A DNA stretch of 64,000 nt. Source: Fistularia commersonii. Its lineage: Eukaryota > Chordata > Actinopteri > Syngnathiformes > Fistulariidae. Shown in pieces: positions 10,863-24,797 of the stretch. The stretch is from NCBI GenBank assembly GCA_037954325.1, contig JBBMNZ010000003.1, positions 23,907,392-23,971,391 of the forward strand. The letters run 5' to 3'. Each line of letters begins with the position of its first letter. Position 1 is the stretch's first letter. The position numbers and the translations under genes are program-made. Below the pieces are notes generated by a model. That model had not been told where the DNA came from, made no database searches, and was given only the letters and a program-made list of their open reading frames with translations.

Positions 10863-13800
10863 CTGGGCCGAGGCAGACGAACAGAGGGGTTAGACATCCG
10901 GTCTTGCGACAGGCCGACTTCACAACGGGCTTCCTCTAACCTGGAACATCTTCTCGTTCATGTCGGTGACGGGATTGCAGGAGACCAAGTAGGCGCTGTT
11001 CTGGGTGGTGGGCTTCCAGGCGATGGTGGTCTGAGTTTGGACCTCCTGTGGCACTCCTGTGTAATTATACAAGGTGGCGCCAACTGGCACGTTTAGCTTG
11101 AGCACCGGCTTTCGGCGGCCTTCGGCGTCAGGGAGCGGCACGAAGACCAGCGGCTCCCGGACCTGGTCGTAAGTCTGGGTTCCCCTGCTCCCGCTGTAAA
11201 TGTTGTCCCCGTTGTTGTTGTTGTTGTACTCCGTGTACTCCACGTTCTGGCCGTGACCCCCGAGCCGATCCTGCCCGTTGTTGCCCACCACGTGAACGGT
11301 GTTGTCGAAATCAGTTTCGGGCACATCCAGCCTGTCCGTGGTTCCGGGGCGCGACGGCAGCGGGAGAAGGGAGTCCGGTTCTGGGTTGGGGAGATGGGAA
11401 GAAATGCTGAACCAACGGTGAACCATCCAGGGGAGAGATGTACGGCATCCAGACAACGGATGGATATAAAACGACAGTCTGGCGTCTTTAGGAAGCTAAC
11501 ACTGACTAGCTGTCAGCAGACTGATATACTCACGGGTCCGGATCCTGCCCACCAGAGGGGTACTTCTCTGCGTGTTCTGGATGGCGATGATCTTGATGGT
11601 GTATTCTGTGGCCGGTTTCAGGCCTGAAGCATGGAGGAGTGGAGGCATTGTCACCAAGAGGTTCTCGATTAATTGATGAGCAGCGCGTGGCGGCTGACAA
11701 ACCGTTTATGGTGGCGTAGTTCTGGCCGGCGTGGGGGCGTGGGCTCAGCTCCCGCGGGAGCCGTCCTGTCTCCTCGTAGGTGACGTAGTAGCCCGTGATG
11801 TGAGTGGCGGGAGGTTGCCAGGTGAAGGAGATGGAGGTTGGGGTCAGAGATGTCACCTGGAGGTTGGTGGGAGCTTGGACCACGGGTTGATCTACAGAAA
11901 CATGGAATCGCGAAACAATGCAAGTCATAAGAGGACAAAGTTTTACGACACAAACCAACAAATGGTGATTGAGAAGACGACGTGTCTCACCTGTTTGGAT
12001 GATGAGAACAAACGGGGCGCTGCGGGTGTTGCCGTTTAGCGTGTACATGGTGACGGAGTAAGTGGTGCCGGGTTGGAGACCTTATAAAAGCACAAAGTGA
12101 GGTCAGATCCGGAAAGACGGAGACCAATAGACGTCCTTTGTGTCCTGTCCTTCTGACAGCGTCCTGGCACCTACCTGTTAAGGTGTAGGTGCGTTCTTCG
12201 CTGGGAATGATCTTGTGAATGGTGGGCTGCGAGCCTCCCTGGGCTACGGCTTCGATCAGGAAGCCGGTGATGGTTTCCATCTTGGTGCGCCAGTTGAGCG
12301 TGAAAGAGTTTTCCGTCACGTCTAAGATACGCACACGTCTTGGAGGACTCACATCTGCGAAGGGGACGGGGGGCGAACCGTTTAGACTGAGCTCTGCGTC
12401 ATGATCGAGCGCGGACGGAAAGACGCATACCTTCCAGAGTGGTCGCCTCGCCGACCAGCGGTCTGCTAGTGACAGAGCTCTTCAGGGCATAGACGTGCAC
12501 CTGGTATGTGGTTGCAACCTGGGAGGAGGCAGACGGAAAGTCAACACAGACTCGAACGACAAGTTCAAACGCTGGAGGGTTCAGACTGTGTTTACCATCA
12601 GCCCCGGCACCACCACTTGCGTGGTGTCTGGGGCAACGTTCATCTCTTTGTTGGGGCCGTTGATGTTCTTGGGGTTGACGACCACGCGGTATCCTGTCAG
12701 GCGCGCGGTGGGAGCCCGCCATGACACCACGAAGGACGAGGGGCTGATGTTGGTGATATCCAGGTCGGTGGGAGCGGGGATGACTGCGGCGGAGGGACGG
12801 CAGGGTAAAGTGAGAACGCAAGGTCATTACCCCGACCGTTTCCTGGAACTGCAATCCTACCTGTAGCCTGAGTTCCCACCAGCGGCTTGCTGGGCGTGCG
12901 GCCATGGAGGGCGATGACCTTGATGGTGTACTCCGTCCCCGGGCGAAGACCCTTCAGTACCACGCTGTCCTGGTCGCCCCTGGGTGCCGGGCGCAGCTCA
13001 CGCTCGCCCTCCTCCTGGCTGGAGTAGAGGATGCGGTATGACGTCACGCTGCCCTCTGGGCTGTCCCAGGTGATGCGCATGGAGGTGGAGTCAATGTTGG
13101 AGAAGGACAGGTCCTTGGGGTGGTCCATAGCTGCAGGAAGAGGAGTCGAAGATTGTATCGATCTGTTGACATGACTTTAAATCTCTTCCCTTCGGGGGTC
13201 GCTCATCTGCCTCCATGTAGCCCTCTCCTCTCCCCCCCCCATCCATACATCTCCTCTTCACCTTCCTCTAGTCCTGCTGCCTGGCAGGTTGAGTTCCAAC
13301 CTCAGTATGCTTCTCCCTCCTCTGCCCATGTCCAAACCATCTTCTTCTGACTTTTATCTCCAGAACATAAAACATGTTGTCCCTCTAATGGACTCCATCC
13401 TGATCCTGTCCATCCTCCTCACTCAAGAGAGAATCTCCACACAATCTCTGTTGCTTCTAAGCCTTCCCTTTCATACTCTTCTATCACACCTACACCTGTT
13501 CCAAACTGCTTGTTTCTTCACCACTTTTTAATAACAACAACTTGTCCTTCATTAATCCCTCATGGGGAAATTTGTTCTCTGCAATGAACCCATCATGGAT
13601 GAACCATGAGCAGTAGGCTGCCGTCCACCAGTGCCAGGGGAGCAGTTGGGGGTTCAGTTTCTTCTACATCGCTCTACCTCAAGCCACCCCGCCTGCTCCT
13701 CTGGACTGTTGACCTTTCTTTATCTCCACCTCCAGTAGCCTCATCGGTCCTTTTGGATTCCTCTCATTCCCACACATGTGGTCTATCTTGCTGTAGCTAA

Positions 13801-16800
13801 CCTTCATCCCTCTCCTTTCCAGGAACATACCTCCACCTCTCTGGATTGTCCTCCAACTGCTCCGTGCTGACACTACACATCACAATGTCATCTGCGAACA
13901 TCTAGACATGTCATCTTCCCCTTCAAGAAGCACGGTCCAAATCCAGACTGTCTGATCTCATCTGTCAACCTGCCCATCACCACTCCGAAAAAGAAGGTAG
14001 ACTAAAGGTGACTTAAGTCTACCTTCTACCTTTAGATGTTCTACCTTAGATGTTTACGGAGGGGCATCGACATACCGGTGAGAGTGTTCTCCGTCAGCGT
14101 GGAGGACGCCTGTCCCTCGGTGCCCAGGGCGGAGACGCTGACCACGTACTCAATGGTCGGCATCAGGCCTGTGAATATCAGCTCCGTTTGGTCTGGAGGG
14201 GAAGAATCAGAGGTTTGCAAGACGACAAGGGGCAGAGATGAGAGCTGGATCGGGAAAGTTCTCAAGGTTCTCACCGGAGCCCACGTCTTTGGAATAGGAC
14301 GGTCCCAGGCCGTTCTTGGGGATGGCGGAGACTCTGTATCCCGTGATGGGTCCCTTGGCGGGGGACCAGCGCACCGTCAAGGAGTTGTCACTCACGTCCG
14401 TCACCTGCATGTCCGTGGGCGGCTCCGTATCTGACGGACACACTCGGTCAGCTTCGCCTTAAAACGTCAGTCGAGATTTTATCTCGGGGAACCGGCGGCC
14501 ATACCAGTCCTGTGCGTGATGTAGACGGGCGTGTTGGAGGCGGGGCTATCTCCTCTTCCGGTGACGGCCATGACGGTGATGGTGTATTCGGTGCTGGGGT
14601 TCAGGCCGGTGATGGTGGCGGTGGTCTGAGTGCCCGGGACGGTGGTCTCCTGAGGTGTGCCCCCGCCTGAAAAAAAAAAAGAGAGAGGTTCTGAGTTTCT
14701 CCGACGTTTACTCGATCGTCTTCGGGAGGACGATTGGAAGCGCAGCGAACCTGTTTCTCCGTAGGTGATCCTGTAGTGCCTCACAGCGATGGACGGAGCA
14801 TCCCAGCGAATAGTGATGCTGGTGGGGCTGGACGAGGTCACCTCCAGGTCCGTGGGAGCGTCAGAGACTGGGCAGGGAGGAGAAATAAGTCATGAAACCC
14901 CGGAGCGAGGAGATGGAAGCTGCAAAAACCTACTGGGGAACTCACCGGTAGCCTGTGTGCCGGTGAGAGGCTGGCTCTCCTGGTCGCCCTTGATGGCGAA
15001 CACCGACACCAGGTACTCCGTCTCCGGCATCAGGCCAGTCAGGGTGTAGTAGGTCCTGCTGGGCGGCAGCTTCTCGTCTTTGCCGCGCCCGCCGCTCGTC
15101 TTCTGATGGCGGATCCGGTAGCCGGTGATGACGGCAGTGGGGGCCACCCAGTGAACCGTGAAGGAGTTTGTTTGGATGTCGGCAAAGTCCAGGCCGGTCG
15201 GGGCGTCCAGAGCTGGAGGGGATTGAGAAGGTTTAGAACGTCGGTGCTCCGGCGCCGACTCTTAGATTTCCCAAGTGTTTTGGGACAGAAAACCGCCGTC
15301 CGACTCACTCGTCCTCTGAATCCCCGATGCGGGTTTGCTCTCACGCTCGCCGTACATGCACACAATGCTGACGTGGTACTCGGTGTCAGGAAGCAGGTCT
15401 GTGCGCAAGAAACAGGGAGTCAGTGAGGGCCGGAAACAACGCTTGTTTCCACGGTGGCGAGCTGCGTTCTTACTCTGAAGCAGGAAGGTGTTGGTGGCTC
15501 CGCCTACGTTGACCTCCTTGACGTCGTCGTCGGTGGCCACCGGGTGGTAGCGGATGACGAAGCGGGAGATGTCGCTGGGCGTGGCCACGTGGGGGACCGT
15601 CCACGTGACCCGGATGTAGTCGGGGCCGACGCCGCCGAACTGCAGGTTGGTGGGTGCGGGGATCACTGGCAGATTCAGAGGGGTGTCAATACAAGATAAC
15701 CAAGGATATGGATGGGTGACATTTATGACATGACATGTCATATAATAATATATGAAAATAAGATATTTTATAAAAATATAACAGTGTTCCAAATTAGCCT
15801 TGCTGAGAAGTCTCTCAACGTTAATTTGAATAAAATGACATTCGCTGACTTTCACCCATGAGGGTCTGCTTTCCTGCCCCCTAGTGGTCAGATGTGGTTA
15901 CTGCAGCCGCAGGGATATTCAATTTATTTTCTTTATGAAGACAAACAGTCATTTCTGTCTTCTCTCCTTCCATCTCTCCTTCACTATCTCTCCCTTCCCC
16001 ACCTGGTGTGACCAGCGTGGAGATGGGCGGGCTCTCCAGGGGTCCCTTGGCGGCGAACACGCTGACGTTGTACTCTTCGCCGAGGCTGAGGTTCTCCAGG
16101 ATCACGGAGGTCTGGTCGGCCCTGGTGGACTCCTCCAGGGTGTTCCCACGCTGGCCGCTGGTCGGCGTGCTGGTCACTCTGTAGCCCGTAATGCCTGCGG
16201 GGGGTAAAGGAGGTTCGGGTGATTCCGGAGACGTTTATTCTGGAGACGAGAAGATCCAGCGGAGTCGATCTTTACCCGGCGTGGTGGAGGCCACCCAGTA
16301 GACGGTGAGATCTCCCGTGTCGGGGTTGGACTGCACCCTCACGTCGCTGGGGGGGAGCAGAGCTGCAAGGCCGGAGGAGGACACCGGGGTTAGGAGGTGG
16401 ACCGGGCGTGACCGACTCCTGGCACGGAGCTCTTCTCATCGCTCAGATACTCACGTGTGACCACGTTACGGGTGATAGGGTTGCCGCGGTTGCGGCCGTT
16501 GAAGATGGGCTGGACGCTGTAGGTGTACTGGGTCCCGGGTATCAGGCCGCTGACGTAGACGCGACCCGAGTCGGAGGTGTCGTCTCTGGGAGACTCGCCT
16601 TGCTGGCTGGGCAGCACGGAGAGCTGTCGAGAGGGGGGGGGTGGGGGGGTTAGAGCTGGGGGCGGGGCTTAACCTGCGACCATCAGCTGTCAATCACAGC
16701 GACCAATCACAGCACCCAATCACAATTTAGTCTTCAGTTAACCTGTATCTGGACAACGGTACAAAGATGGAGGACCTGTAGAGAACCCAGGAGGAAGAAC

Positions 16801-19800
16801 ATGGATAGAATCCAAGCAAGAGAACGTGAAGAGACCCAGGCAGAAGAACCTGAGGACAACCCAAGAGGAAGAATATGGGGAGAACTCAAGCAAATGGGAG
16901 ACTGTGGAGAAACCCAGGAGAGATACCATGCAGATAGGAGAACATGGATGGAACCCATGCAGGAGAACCTGGATAGAATCCAAGCAAGAGACCATGGGGA
17001 GACCCAGGCGGGAGAACGTGGAGAGAACACAAGGAAGATGAACATGGAGATAACCCAGGCAGGAGACCCAGGAGTCAACCCAGGCAGGAGAACATGGAGA
17101 GAACTCAAGGAAGCAGGAGAACCTGAATGGAACCCAAGCAGGAGAACATAAAGCAGAACCAGGCAGTAGAACAAGGGTAGAACCCCAGCTGACAGAGAAC
17201 ATGCAGAAGTACCCAGGGAGAACCCTGGCAGAAGACATGAAGAGAACCCAGGTCGAGAACATGGAGCACGGGTCAGGGTTCTACCTTGTAGCTGAACCCG
17301 CGAACGGGAAGCCAGGTGATGATGATGGACGTGTCGGTGACCTCGGTGTCGTAAACGGGGTTGCTCCCCATCTGGGGCGCTGAAAGCAGGACGGGATCAG
17401 AGGGTTAAAATCGGGCAAGAAGGTTCTTCCGGGTTCTTCCGGGTTCCTCGGGATCCTCGGGAGGCCGACCTGTGGTCACGTAGGCCGTGGTTCCCTCGCT
17501 GAGCACGCCGTCCAGCTCGGAGTGCAGCACCGCCGTGTACTGGGTGTCCGGGAGCAGATTCCTGAGCGGGTACTGGGTGACCCTGCCAGGAATCCTCTTC
17601 TCGATGGGTCTTGCGCCGTTGACGCTCAGGTAGAGCCGGTAGCCCGACACCACGGCGTGGGGGGGCTCCCAGCTGACCACGGTGCTGGTCGGCCCGATCT
17701 CGGAGAATTGGATTTTACCAGGGGCGTCGGGCTCTGAAAGGTCAGGGGAAGTATTGTAACCCACATCTGAGAACATCTACGTTTCTACCAAATGGGTCTT
17801 ACTTGTATGCTTCTCTCCGACCAGCGGCTTGCTCTCCACGCCGCCGTTGACGGCATAGACGTAAAAGCGGTAGAGCGTGCCGGGCTGCAGGTGGGTGACC
17901 TCCAGGTAGGCGTTGGGCGAGAGGGGCGTCTGGATGGGCCTCAGCTCCCGGCCGTCGGGGGTCAGCGGGGTGAAGGTCACTCGGTAGCCGGACAGATCGC
18001 TGGGCGGGCCCTTCCAGGTGAGGCTGATCTTCATGTCGGAGACCTCGTAGAACTGCAGGTCGGTGGGGGGAGGGACCTCCTCTGCGGATTGCGGGGGATA
18101 CGTTGAGTTACCGAGCTCCTCTTCTGAGGAACCACTTCGGTTCGTGCTAGGCTACCTCTTAGTTAGGTCACCAAAGGCTTGCTCTACCTCTCTCACCAAA
18201 GTCAGCAACTCTCATCTTGCTGGTTCCCAAGGTGTGTGGCTTGATCTACTGCAGGTGTCCACCATTCCTTTTTGATTATCAAAGCTAATATTGTATCTCC
18301 GCTATTAGACTGTAGCGTTAGCACGCCCAATATTAGTTGCAATACATGTTTTGTGCCGCTCCCCCCACAACCCTCATCGTACTCCCAACACTGTAGCCAT
18401 CCCAACCAGTCGAGGCAGAAGGCCGCACACAACGAGCTGGGATCTCGATGGAAAGTGTTTTCAGATGACCGCGTTGGGATCCGGCACGGTAGAATAAACA
18501 TCGGACCTGCCTTGGCGAGGGAAAGGCATTCAAACAGTTTGCCTTATTTGGTTAAAACACATGAGAGATGGTGTTTTGTTTTATTTTTGTGGGGCTAAAC
18601 GCGGTTTCAGGAGGAACTATTTCCTCTCCACGTGTAGCCGGGCTCACACGATCGACCGCGAGGGCTTTTTGTTTTTACTGCGGCGTTATAAAAACGTGCG
18701 ACTTTAACGGCCCAGATGGAGCAGAGACGGCATCTGGAGTTCGATATTAAAAAAAAACACATTTTGGGGGAATTCACCAGGCGGTTTCCTCACACGTAGC
18801 TCGACCTGCTCGGAACGACTGGCGCCGTCACGAGAGTTCGTACCGGGGAGCGGGGATCCCGCGGTGTGGACCTGGACGAAGATGGGCTCGCTCTCCTGGT
18901 TGTCCTCCACGGCGTAGATGCTGATGTTGTACAGGAGGCCGGGCAGGAGGTCCACCAGGGTCAGCGAGGTCTCCGTGTCGGGCAGGTTCAGCTCGGTGCT
19001 TTGGCCTTCCAGCGAGGGCGTGTAGAGCACGCGGTAACCTGGTTGGAGAAGGAAAACGCGACGTGAAGGCACGTCCGGATGGGAGCTCCACACGCGCTCA
19101 GGCGGAGAACGACCACACACCGGTGATGGGAGCCTGCGGTTTGGACCAGCTGATCCGGATGGACGTCTCGCCGACGTTGTCCACCGAGTGTTGAGCCGGG
19201 GTGTCGGGAGCTGGGGGGAGAAAGCAGGCGGAGATCATTGGAGGGGTTTTTTTTGGGGGGCTAATCTTTTGAGCCTGGGAAGTTTTCCCTACCTGTCGTC
19301 TGGGAGGTGGACAGGATGAGGTTGGGCTCCCCCTGGTCCGGGAGCTCGTAGACGTTGACGTTGTACCTGCGTCCCGGCAGGAGGTCACTGATGGTGACGG
19401 AGGTGGCGGTGCTGGGAACATCTGCGGCGCAAGGAGGAATTTACATGTACCAATCACCATCCAGGGTGAGGAGATAGATAGTGGACTCCTACATGGACCG
19501 CAAGGTACTTGCAGAAGTCCACTATCCGACGGGCACAACATGTATGCCCTCCACAGGAAGGGTCAGAGCAGGATGTTCTTCCTGAGGAGACTGAGGTTGT
19601 TTGGTATCTCCAGCGGGCTCCTCAAAACCTTCTACCGGTCTACAGAAGCCAGCATGCTCGTCTTTGCTAGAGTTTGAAAAAATCTGCACACCAAAAGTGC
19701 TCCAAAAACTTAATCTCACATGACATTTGAAGCAAACATAGGCTCTTCTCCAGATGCTTACCGGAGATGTGGGTTAACCATCCGCACTTTTGGTGTGCGG

Positions 19801-21031
19801 ATATTTTCCGCACCAATATTTTCTCTCTGCTCAGACGACGTTTTTGGTGCAGCACCCATTCCTAACCCCATCCCATCCCTAGCTGGACGCCTCTTTGCGC
19901 CCACGGCCGTCGTCCGGAGGTGCATCTATGCAACCACGACCTGACGACCTAACTCGCCCACGCCATAACTTTTTTTTTTAACTGTCTTGCTGTCACTTCA
20001 TTCACTTCCTGCTTATTTTTGTCATTGTCATTGTCACTGTGTTTCTATCATTATCCTTGTTGTTGTCGTTTTGGTTGTCTATTCTATTCTTGCGGTTGAT
20101 ATTTTTTTACTTAGGTTGTCTATTTTTATCCTTGTTGTTCATTTTGCAATCTATTTTTTGCGGATGTCTTTTGCTATCTTTTGATTGTCTCTTTTATTTA
20201 TATTTATTTGAATTCAAAGTTTTTCTAATTCTGATTTATTGATATTGTCATTGTTGTGCATTGTTGTGCTGCTGTCCCCTATGGGGATTAAGTATTGTAG
20301 CAAGTCAAGAATGTTGGGGTTTATGTTGATGCTTGTTTTCTGTGTGATTTTGGGGTTGCTGGGAATTTTGCGGGTATCGTTTGAGGTGCAAAGAATTCTG
20401 TTTTTTTTTTTTTACCCGGAATTGAGCGGGAACAGTTAGTTGTATTGCAGGTTTGTGTGGCGTGGCTGTTTTACCGTCCCCCTGGTGTTTCCCCTGACTA
20501 AAACGTGACAGTATTAGCCAATCCTACTCGGTAGACCCGGCAGAGCGGCGTCTTCACCCACGCTCACCCAGGATTTCACGCTTGGCGCCGTCTTCGCTCA
20601 GCTCGTACTGCACCCTGAAGCCCGAGACGGTGGCGGAGGCCGACGTCCAGGACACCACGAAGCTGTTGGAGGTGATCTCCGTCACCGACTCGGAGGTGTC
20701 CACCAGCGGCGGGAGCTGCGTCGTCTCCCCCTCCGATCTCTCCACTGCGGGGAGCGGGGAGAGAAGCAGGACGTCACCCGGGGCGTCGAAGTGAAAAACC
20801 TGGCGCAAATGGGGTTTTACTCACGTGAGCCGTGCGTGGTGGTGAAATCGAAGCGCGTCACCTCGCGCTGTCCGTAGCGTAGCACGCTAATCAGCTGGCC
20901 CTCGTAGGTCACGCCCGGGCGCAGACCCGTGATGGTGTAGGAGTTGAGACGAGCCGGGATGGTCACCTCCCTCCACCCAGATCGGCTGTTTTTCTGCAAA
21001 AGGAGAGCGGGGCAGAGTCACGTTCACTGTA

Positions 21032-21074
<43 letters not shown>

Positions 21075-21405
21075 CAGGTACTCACGATCTTCCACTTGAG
21101 GATGTACTGGACGATGTTGACGGAGGACGGCGGGTTCCACTGGATGGGGTGGGAATCTGGTTGCTTCCCTGCCTCGGTGATGATCACCTGGACCGGCCTG
21201 TTGCCTCCTGGGTGGGGGGGGGGGGGGGGGGGGGGCAGACACAGATGTGTGTGTGAGGTGTGTGTGTGTGTGTGTTTGTGTGTGTGATGGTATTGCCTGG
21301 TGTGCCAAATCACACAGTATCAGCGCTGTGGCGTTACCGAGGGGGGAGCTGGGTTTCTTCAAAAAACGGCTGGGCTCGTCTAGCCCTCAGACGGTGCGAA
21401 ACCAG

Positions 21406-21457
<52 letters not shown>

Positions 21458-24400
21458 CGGTGTGTGTAACACCGGGGCACTAAATTCGCCCACCTTCATC
21501 CTCCAGGACATTCACACGCCATCGGCCTCGGTAAATAACGGCCCAGTGTCGCAACCGCTACTTTTTTTGTTTTTTTTGCGGGGGTCACTGAGGTCCAAAG
21601 TATCATATCGAGCGGGTTTTAATCAGCCAATGGGAGGCCGGGGGGAGGGGGACACGGTCGGGGGAGGAAGGAGATAAGGAACACGGAGGACGAGGGGCGG
21701 CGGAGCAGGAAACTCCCATTTGCGGTGTCAGTTCATTAGGAACCCCTGGGTGAGAGTTCTACTTTTGCCTAAATCATAAAATATAATCTATATCATAGAG
21801 ACTTGAAGGGTCTGCAGTGAATCTCCTGCATGGTTTTTGCCTGTGGGACGACCCTGGAGAACCCTGAGGAACCCCAGGCAGACACGGGGAGGACATGGAG
21901 CACATGTGACAAACTCAAGGCCCGCGGGCCAAAAGTGGCCCGCCACGTTGTTTTATGTGGCCGGCGAGCACGTCTTAAAAGGTCCGATTGTCCGATGCAA
22001 GGTTGTTTCAAGAGAGATGGGAGTACATATGTAACATTTTGGATTTGGATTTGAATAAGTGATAAATTAGGAGTTGTTAACATTAAGGAGTAGTTACATT
22101 TATTTTACGCTACATTTCTACCGTTGCCGTTACATGTGGCCCTCGGTGAAAATGAGTTTGACACCCCTGATGTGGAGACTGTGATTATCTCTTCCTGTTC
22201 TGGGAATGCAGGTGGAGGAGCGAGAGACGGCGGCGGGTCTTCCTACCTATGAAGTTCTGCTGGGGTTCACATCTCATCTCTCCGATCCCGTTACCGTAGC
22301 AATAGCAACGGTACTGGATGCCGTGGATTGCTTTGTCCCAGCTCTCGCCGATCTGGTAGAAGGTCCTGGTCTGGGGCTCCTGGCACTGGTCTGTCGGGGG
22401 GAAACGGAGAAGAGGGTGGATGAGGTCCCGGTGCGGCCGGGAAGACCCGGACACGGACCCGCCGACGTACCGATGGCGTCGCACTTCCAGCGGCCGCGGC
22501 CCTGTCCGAAGCAGGTGCAGTTCATCATGTGACCCTCGTCGTGGCGCTTGGAGAACTCCTGGTTGACCTCGTACGTCAGGCCGTCCACGATGCACTGGTC
22601 TGGGAGGGAAATACAAGGCGAGAACGGTTTAACCGCGGTCGTCGGGTTCCGATCCCGCTCCGGCGGCGGTCGCAGTCGGGTTTCCCACCTCGTAGCCGCG
22701 AGTAGGCGATGCAGCTCCACTCGCCGCGGCCGTTCCCTTGGCACGTGCACTCCATCATGTGACCCAGGACTTCGTGGCGTTTGTCCCACTTGTCCCCGAC
22801 GCGATGCATGACTCCGTCGTTGGTGGTGCACACCTCCTCGTGGGCTGAGCAGGAGGACGACAGCGTTCACACACTCCACACACACACACACGCGTACACA
22901 CTCCACACACACACTGACTCACATGCCATGGGGCAGAAACCGAAGCGCTGGTCGGAGTCATAGTCGTAGGTGGTGCTGCACCACCTCATGTTGTCCCGTC
23001 GCCCGTCGGAGGTGCAGTCGGTGTAGTTGCGGTCGCCGAAGAGGAAGGGGAAGTGGCACAGGGCGCCGTTGGAGTTGCCCCCTCGCGTTGAGACCAGGGC
23101 TGGAGTGGACCGGGGGCAAACGGGACACGGTTTTCAATCCGGCGCAGAACTCGTAGTGCAAAGGATGGAGAATACGGCGGTAACCAATTTATGGCGCGGC
23201 GGAGGTCTTACCGTACTTCTCGGTGCAGAAGGAGTACTGCTGGTGCCTCTCGTAGTCGGGGGTGGTGGAGCACCAGAGCTGCCCGTCGGTGCGCCCGTCC
23301 GAGGTGCAGGTGTAGTAAGTGTTCCCGTTGAAGACGAAGGGGAAGGAGCACGGCTGGCCGTTCGAGTTCCCGCCGTACACCAGGTTCTTGGCCTCTGCGG
23401 GGACGACACGCACACCACGCTCGATGCCGATCGGTCGCAATCGGTTCCCGTTACGCCGCATTCAACTTTATTGTCACCGCACATGTACAAGTACATGGCA
23501 AAGCAATGCGGCTTAGCATCTTTACCAGAGGGTATGTGCATTACATGTAGTCCACTATGGACAGAGTAGAAACGTACAAGTGATAAGTTGGACTGAAAGA
23601 GTGTAGATGCTAACTAGTACATAAGTAAATGTGGATGGTTGCTAGGGTTACTACACTAGTGTAGTTTGATGGGGTGGCGCGTGAGCTACAGTCCTGTAGG
23701 AGTCCAACTGGTCGGGCCTCTGCCTTCGCCCCGCACTCACCCCACTCCTGACAGCTGACCCCGTTGCCCAGGCACGTGCACAGCATCTGGGTGCTGCCCT
23801 GGTTCCTGAACCAGCGCTGGCCCTCGTGGTAGATGGCTCCGGACTCGGTGCGGCAGGTTCCCTCGACGGGGACCTCGGGCTGCGGCTGGAGCTTCATCAC
23901 CAGCGGGCCGCTGACTGCGAGCGCAACGGAAGTCAGGAGCTCGGCTTCTCGAAACCCGGACCGAGGGGTCGCGGCGGAGGGGGTCTCACCTCGGCCCACG
24001 TTGTGCCGCTCGCACTTCCACTCGCTGCGGCCGTTCCCCAAGCACAGGCACTGCAGCACGTTGCCGGTCTGGTCCGTCTTTGTCCAGCTCTCGCCGATGC
24101 GGTACGACCTCTGCACCTCCTTGTCATTACAGCGGTCTGGTTTGGGCGGGCGAGAACGTCAAGTACGTCGGACGCAAACGCTCGGGATGTACGCCGGTAT
24201 GCTTACTCCTGGACGTGCACGTGATGCGTCCGTTTCCTTCTCCCATGCAGGTGCAGTCCAGCTTCATCCAGCCCAAGTAGGCCTTCTCCCAGGTCTCGCC
24301 CACCGTGTATGAGGATGCGGCATTGTTGTCGTAGCAACGCTCGGCTACAAAAAAAAAACAACAGAGTTTTCTAAACATCTGCGTCTTTAAATTATCGATT

Positions 24401-24759
24401 TCGGGCGAGGAAGAGGAGGAGGAAGAGCAGCGCGCCCTCCCGTACACTCACCTTGTTTGACTGGACAGTCCTCAAATATTTACAATGACACAGCCATGCT
24501 TCTGGGAAATGAGTGACTATGTGTGTGTGTGTGCGAGTGTGTGTGTTTTCCCGGATAGTGCCCCACTCACCCACGGGCTTGCAGGTCCACTCCCCTTTGC
24601 CGTTCCCGAGGCACACACACTCCAGCAAGTAGTCGGCGCTTTCATGAGGCCTCTGCCAGGTGTCCCCGATTTTGTAAGACCTCCCGCCCTCGTGGCAGCG
24701 ATCTGCAGGCGACCGGACGCAAACCGTCAATCGTTAACACACTCTGTGTGTGCATCCCT

Positions 24760-24797
<38 letters not shown>

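Larger units (their letters stand above)
14946..21207 (-). other. fn1: fn1 exons 13-27: FNIII 1-9
   Basis: Exons: 21086-21207 and 20825-20993 (III-1); 20568-20744 and 19293-19421 (III-2); 19121-19210 and 18844-19038 (III-3); 17803-18081 (III-4); 17470-17733 (III-5); 17285-17379 and 16455-16623 (III-6); 16276-16362 and 16003-16194 (III-7); 15474-15665 and 15309-15398 (III-8); 14946-15212 (III-9). Modules have the usual core Trp, GYR and TEY landmarks. III-1, III-6 and other split modules are interrupted inside; III-4, III-5 and III-9 are single exons, as in mammals. III-7 is followed directly by III-8 across a 337-base intron with no EIIIB exon. In III-9 the position of the human PHSRN synergy motif reads PPSRT. 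Confidence 0.92.

Noticed and set aside
16734..17262. Reverse frames of 146 and 174 codons
   Set aside because: They lie wholly in the fn1 intron 21 minisatellite.
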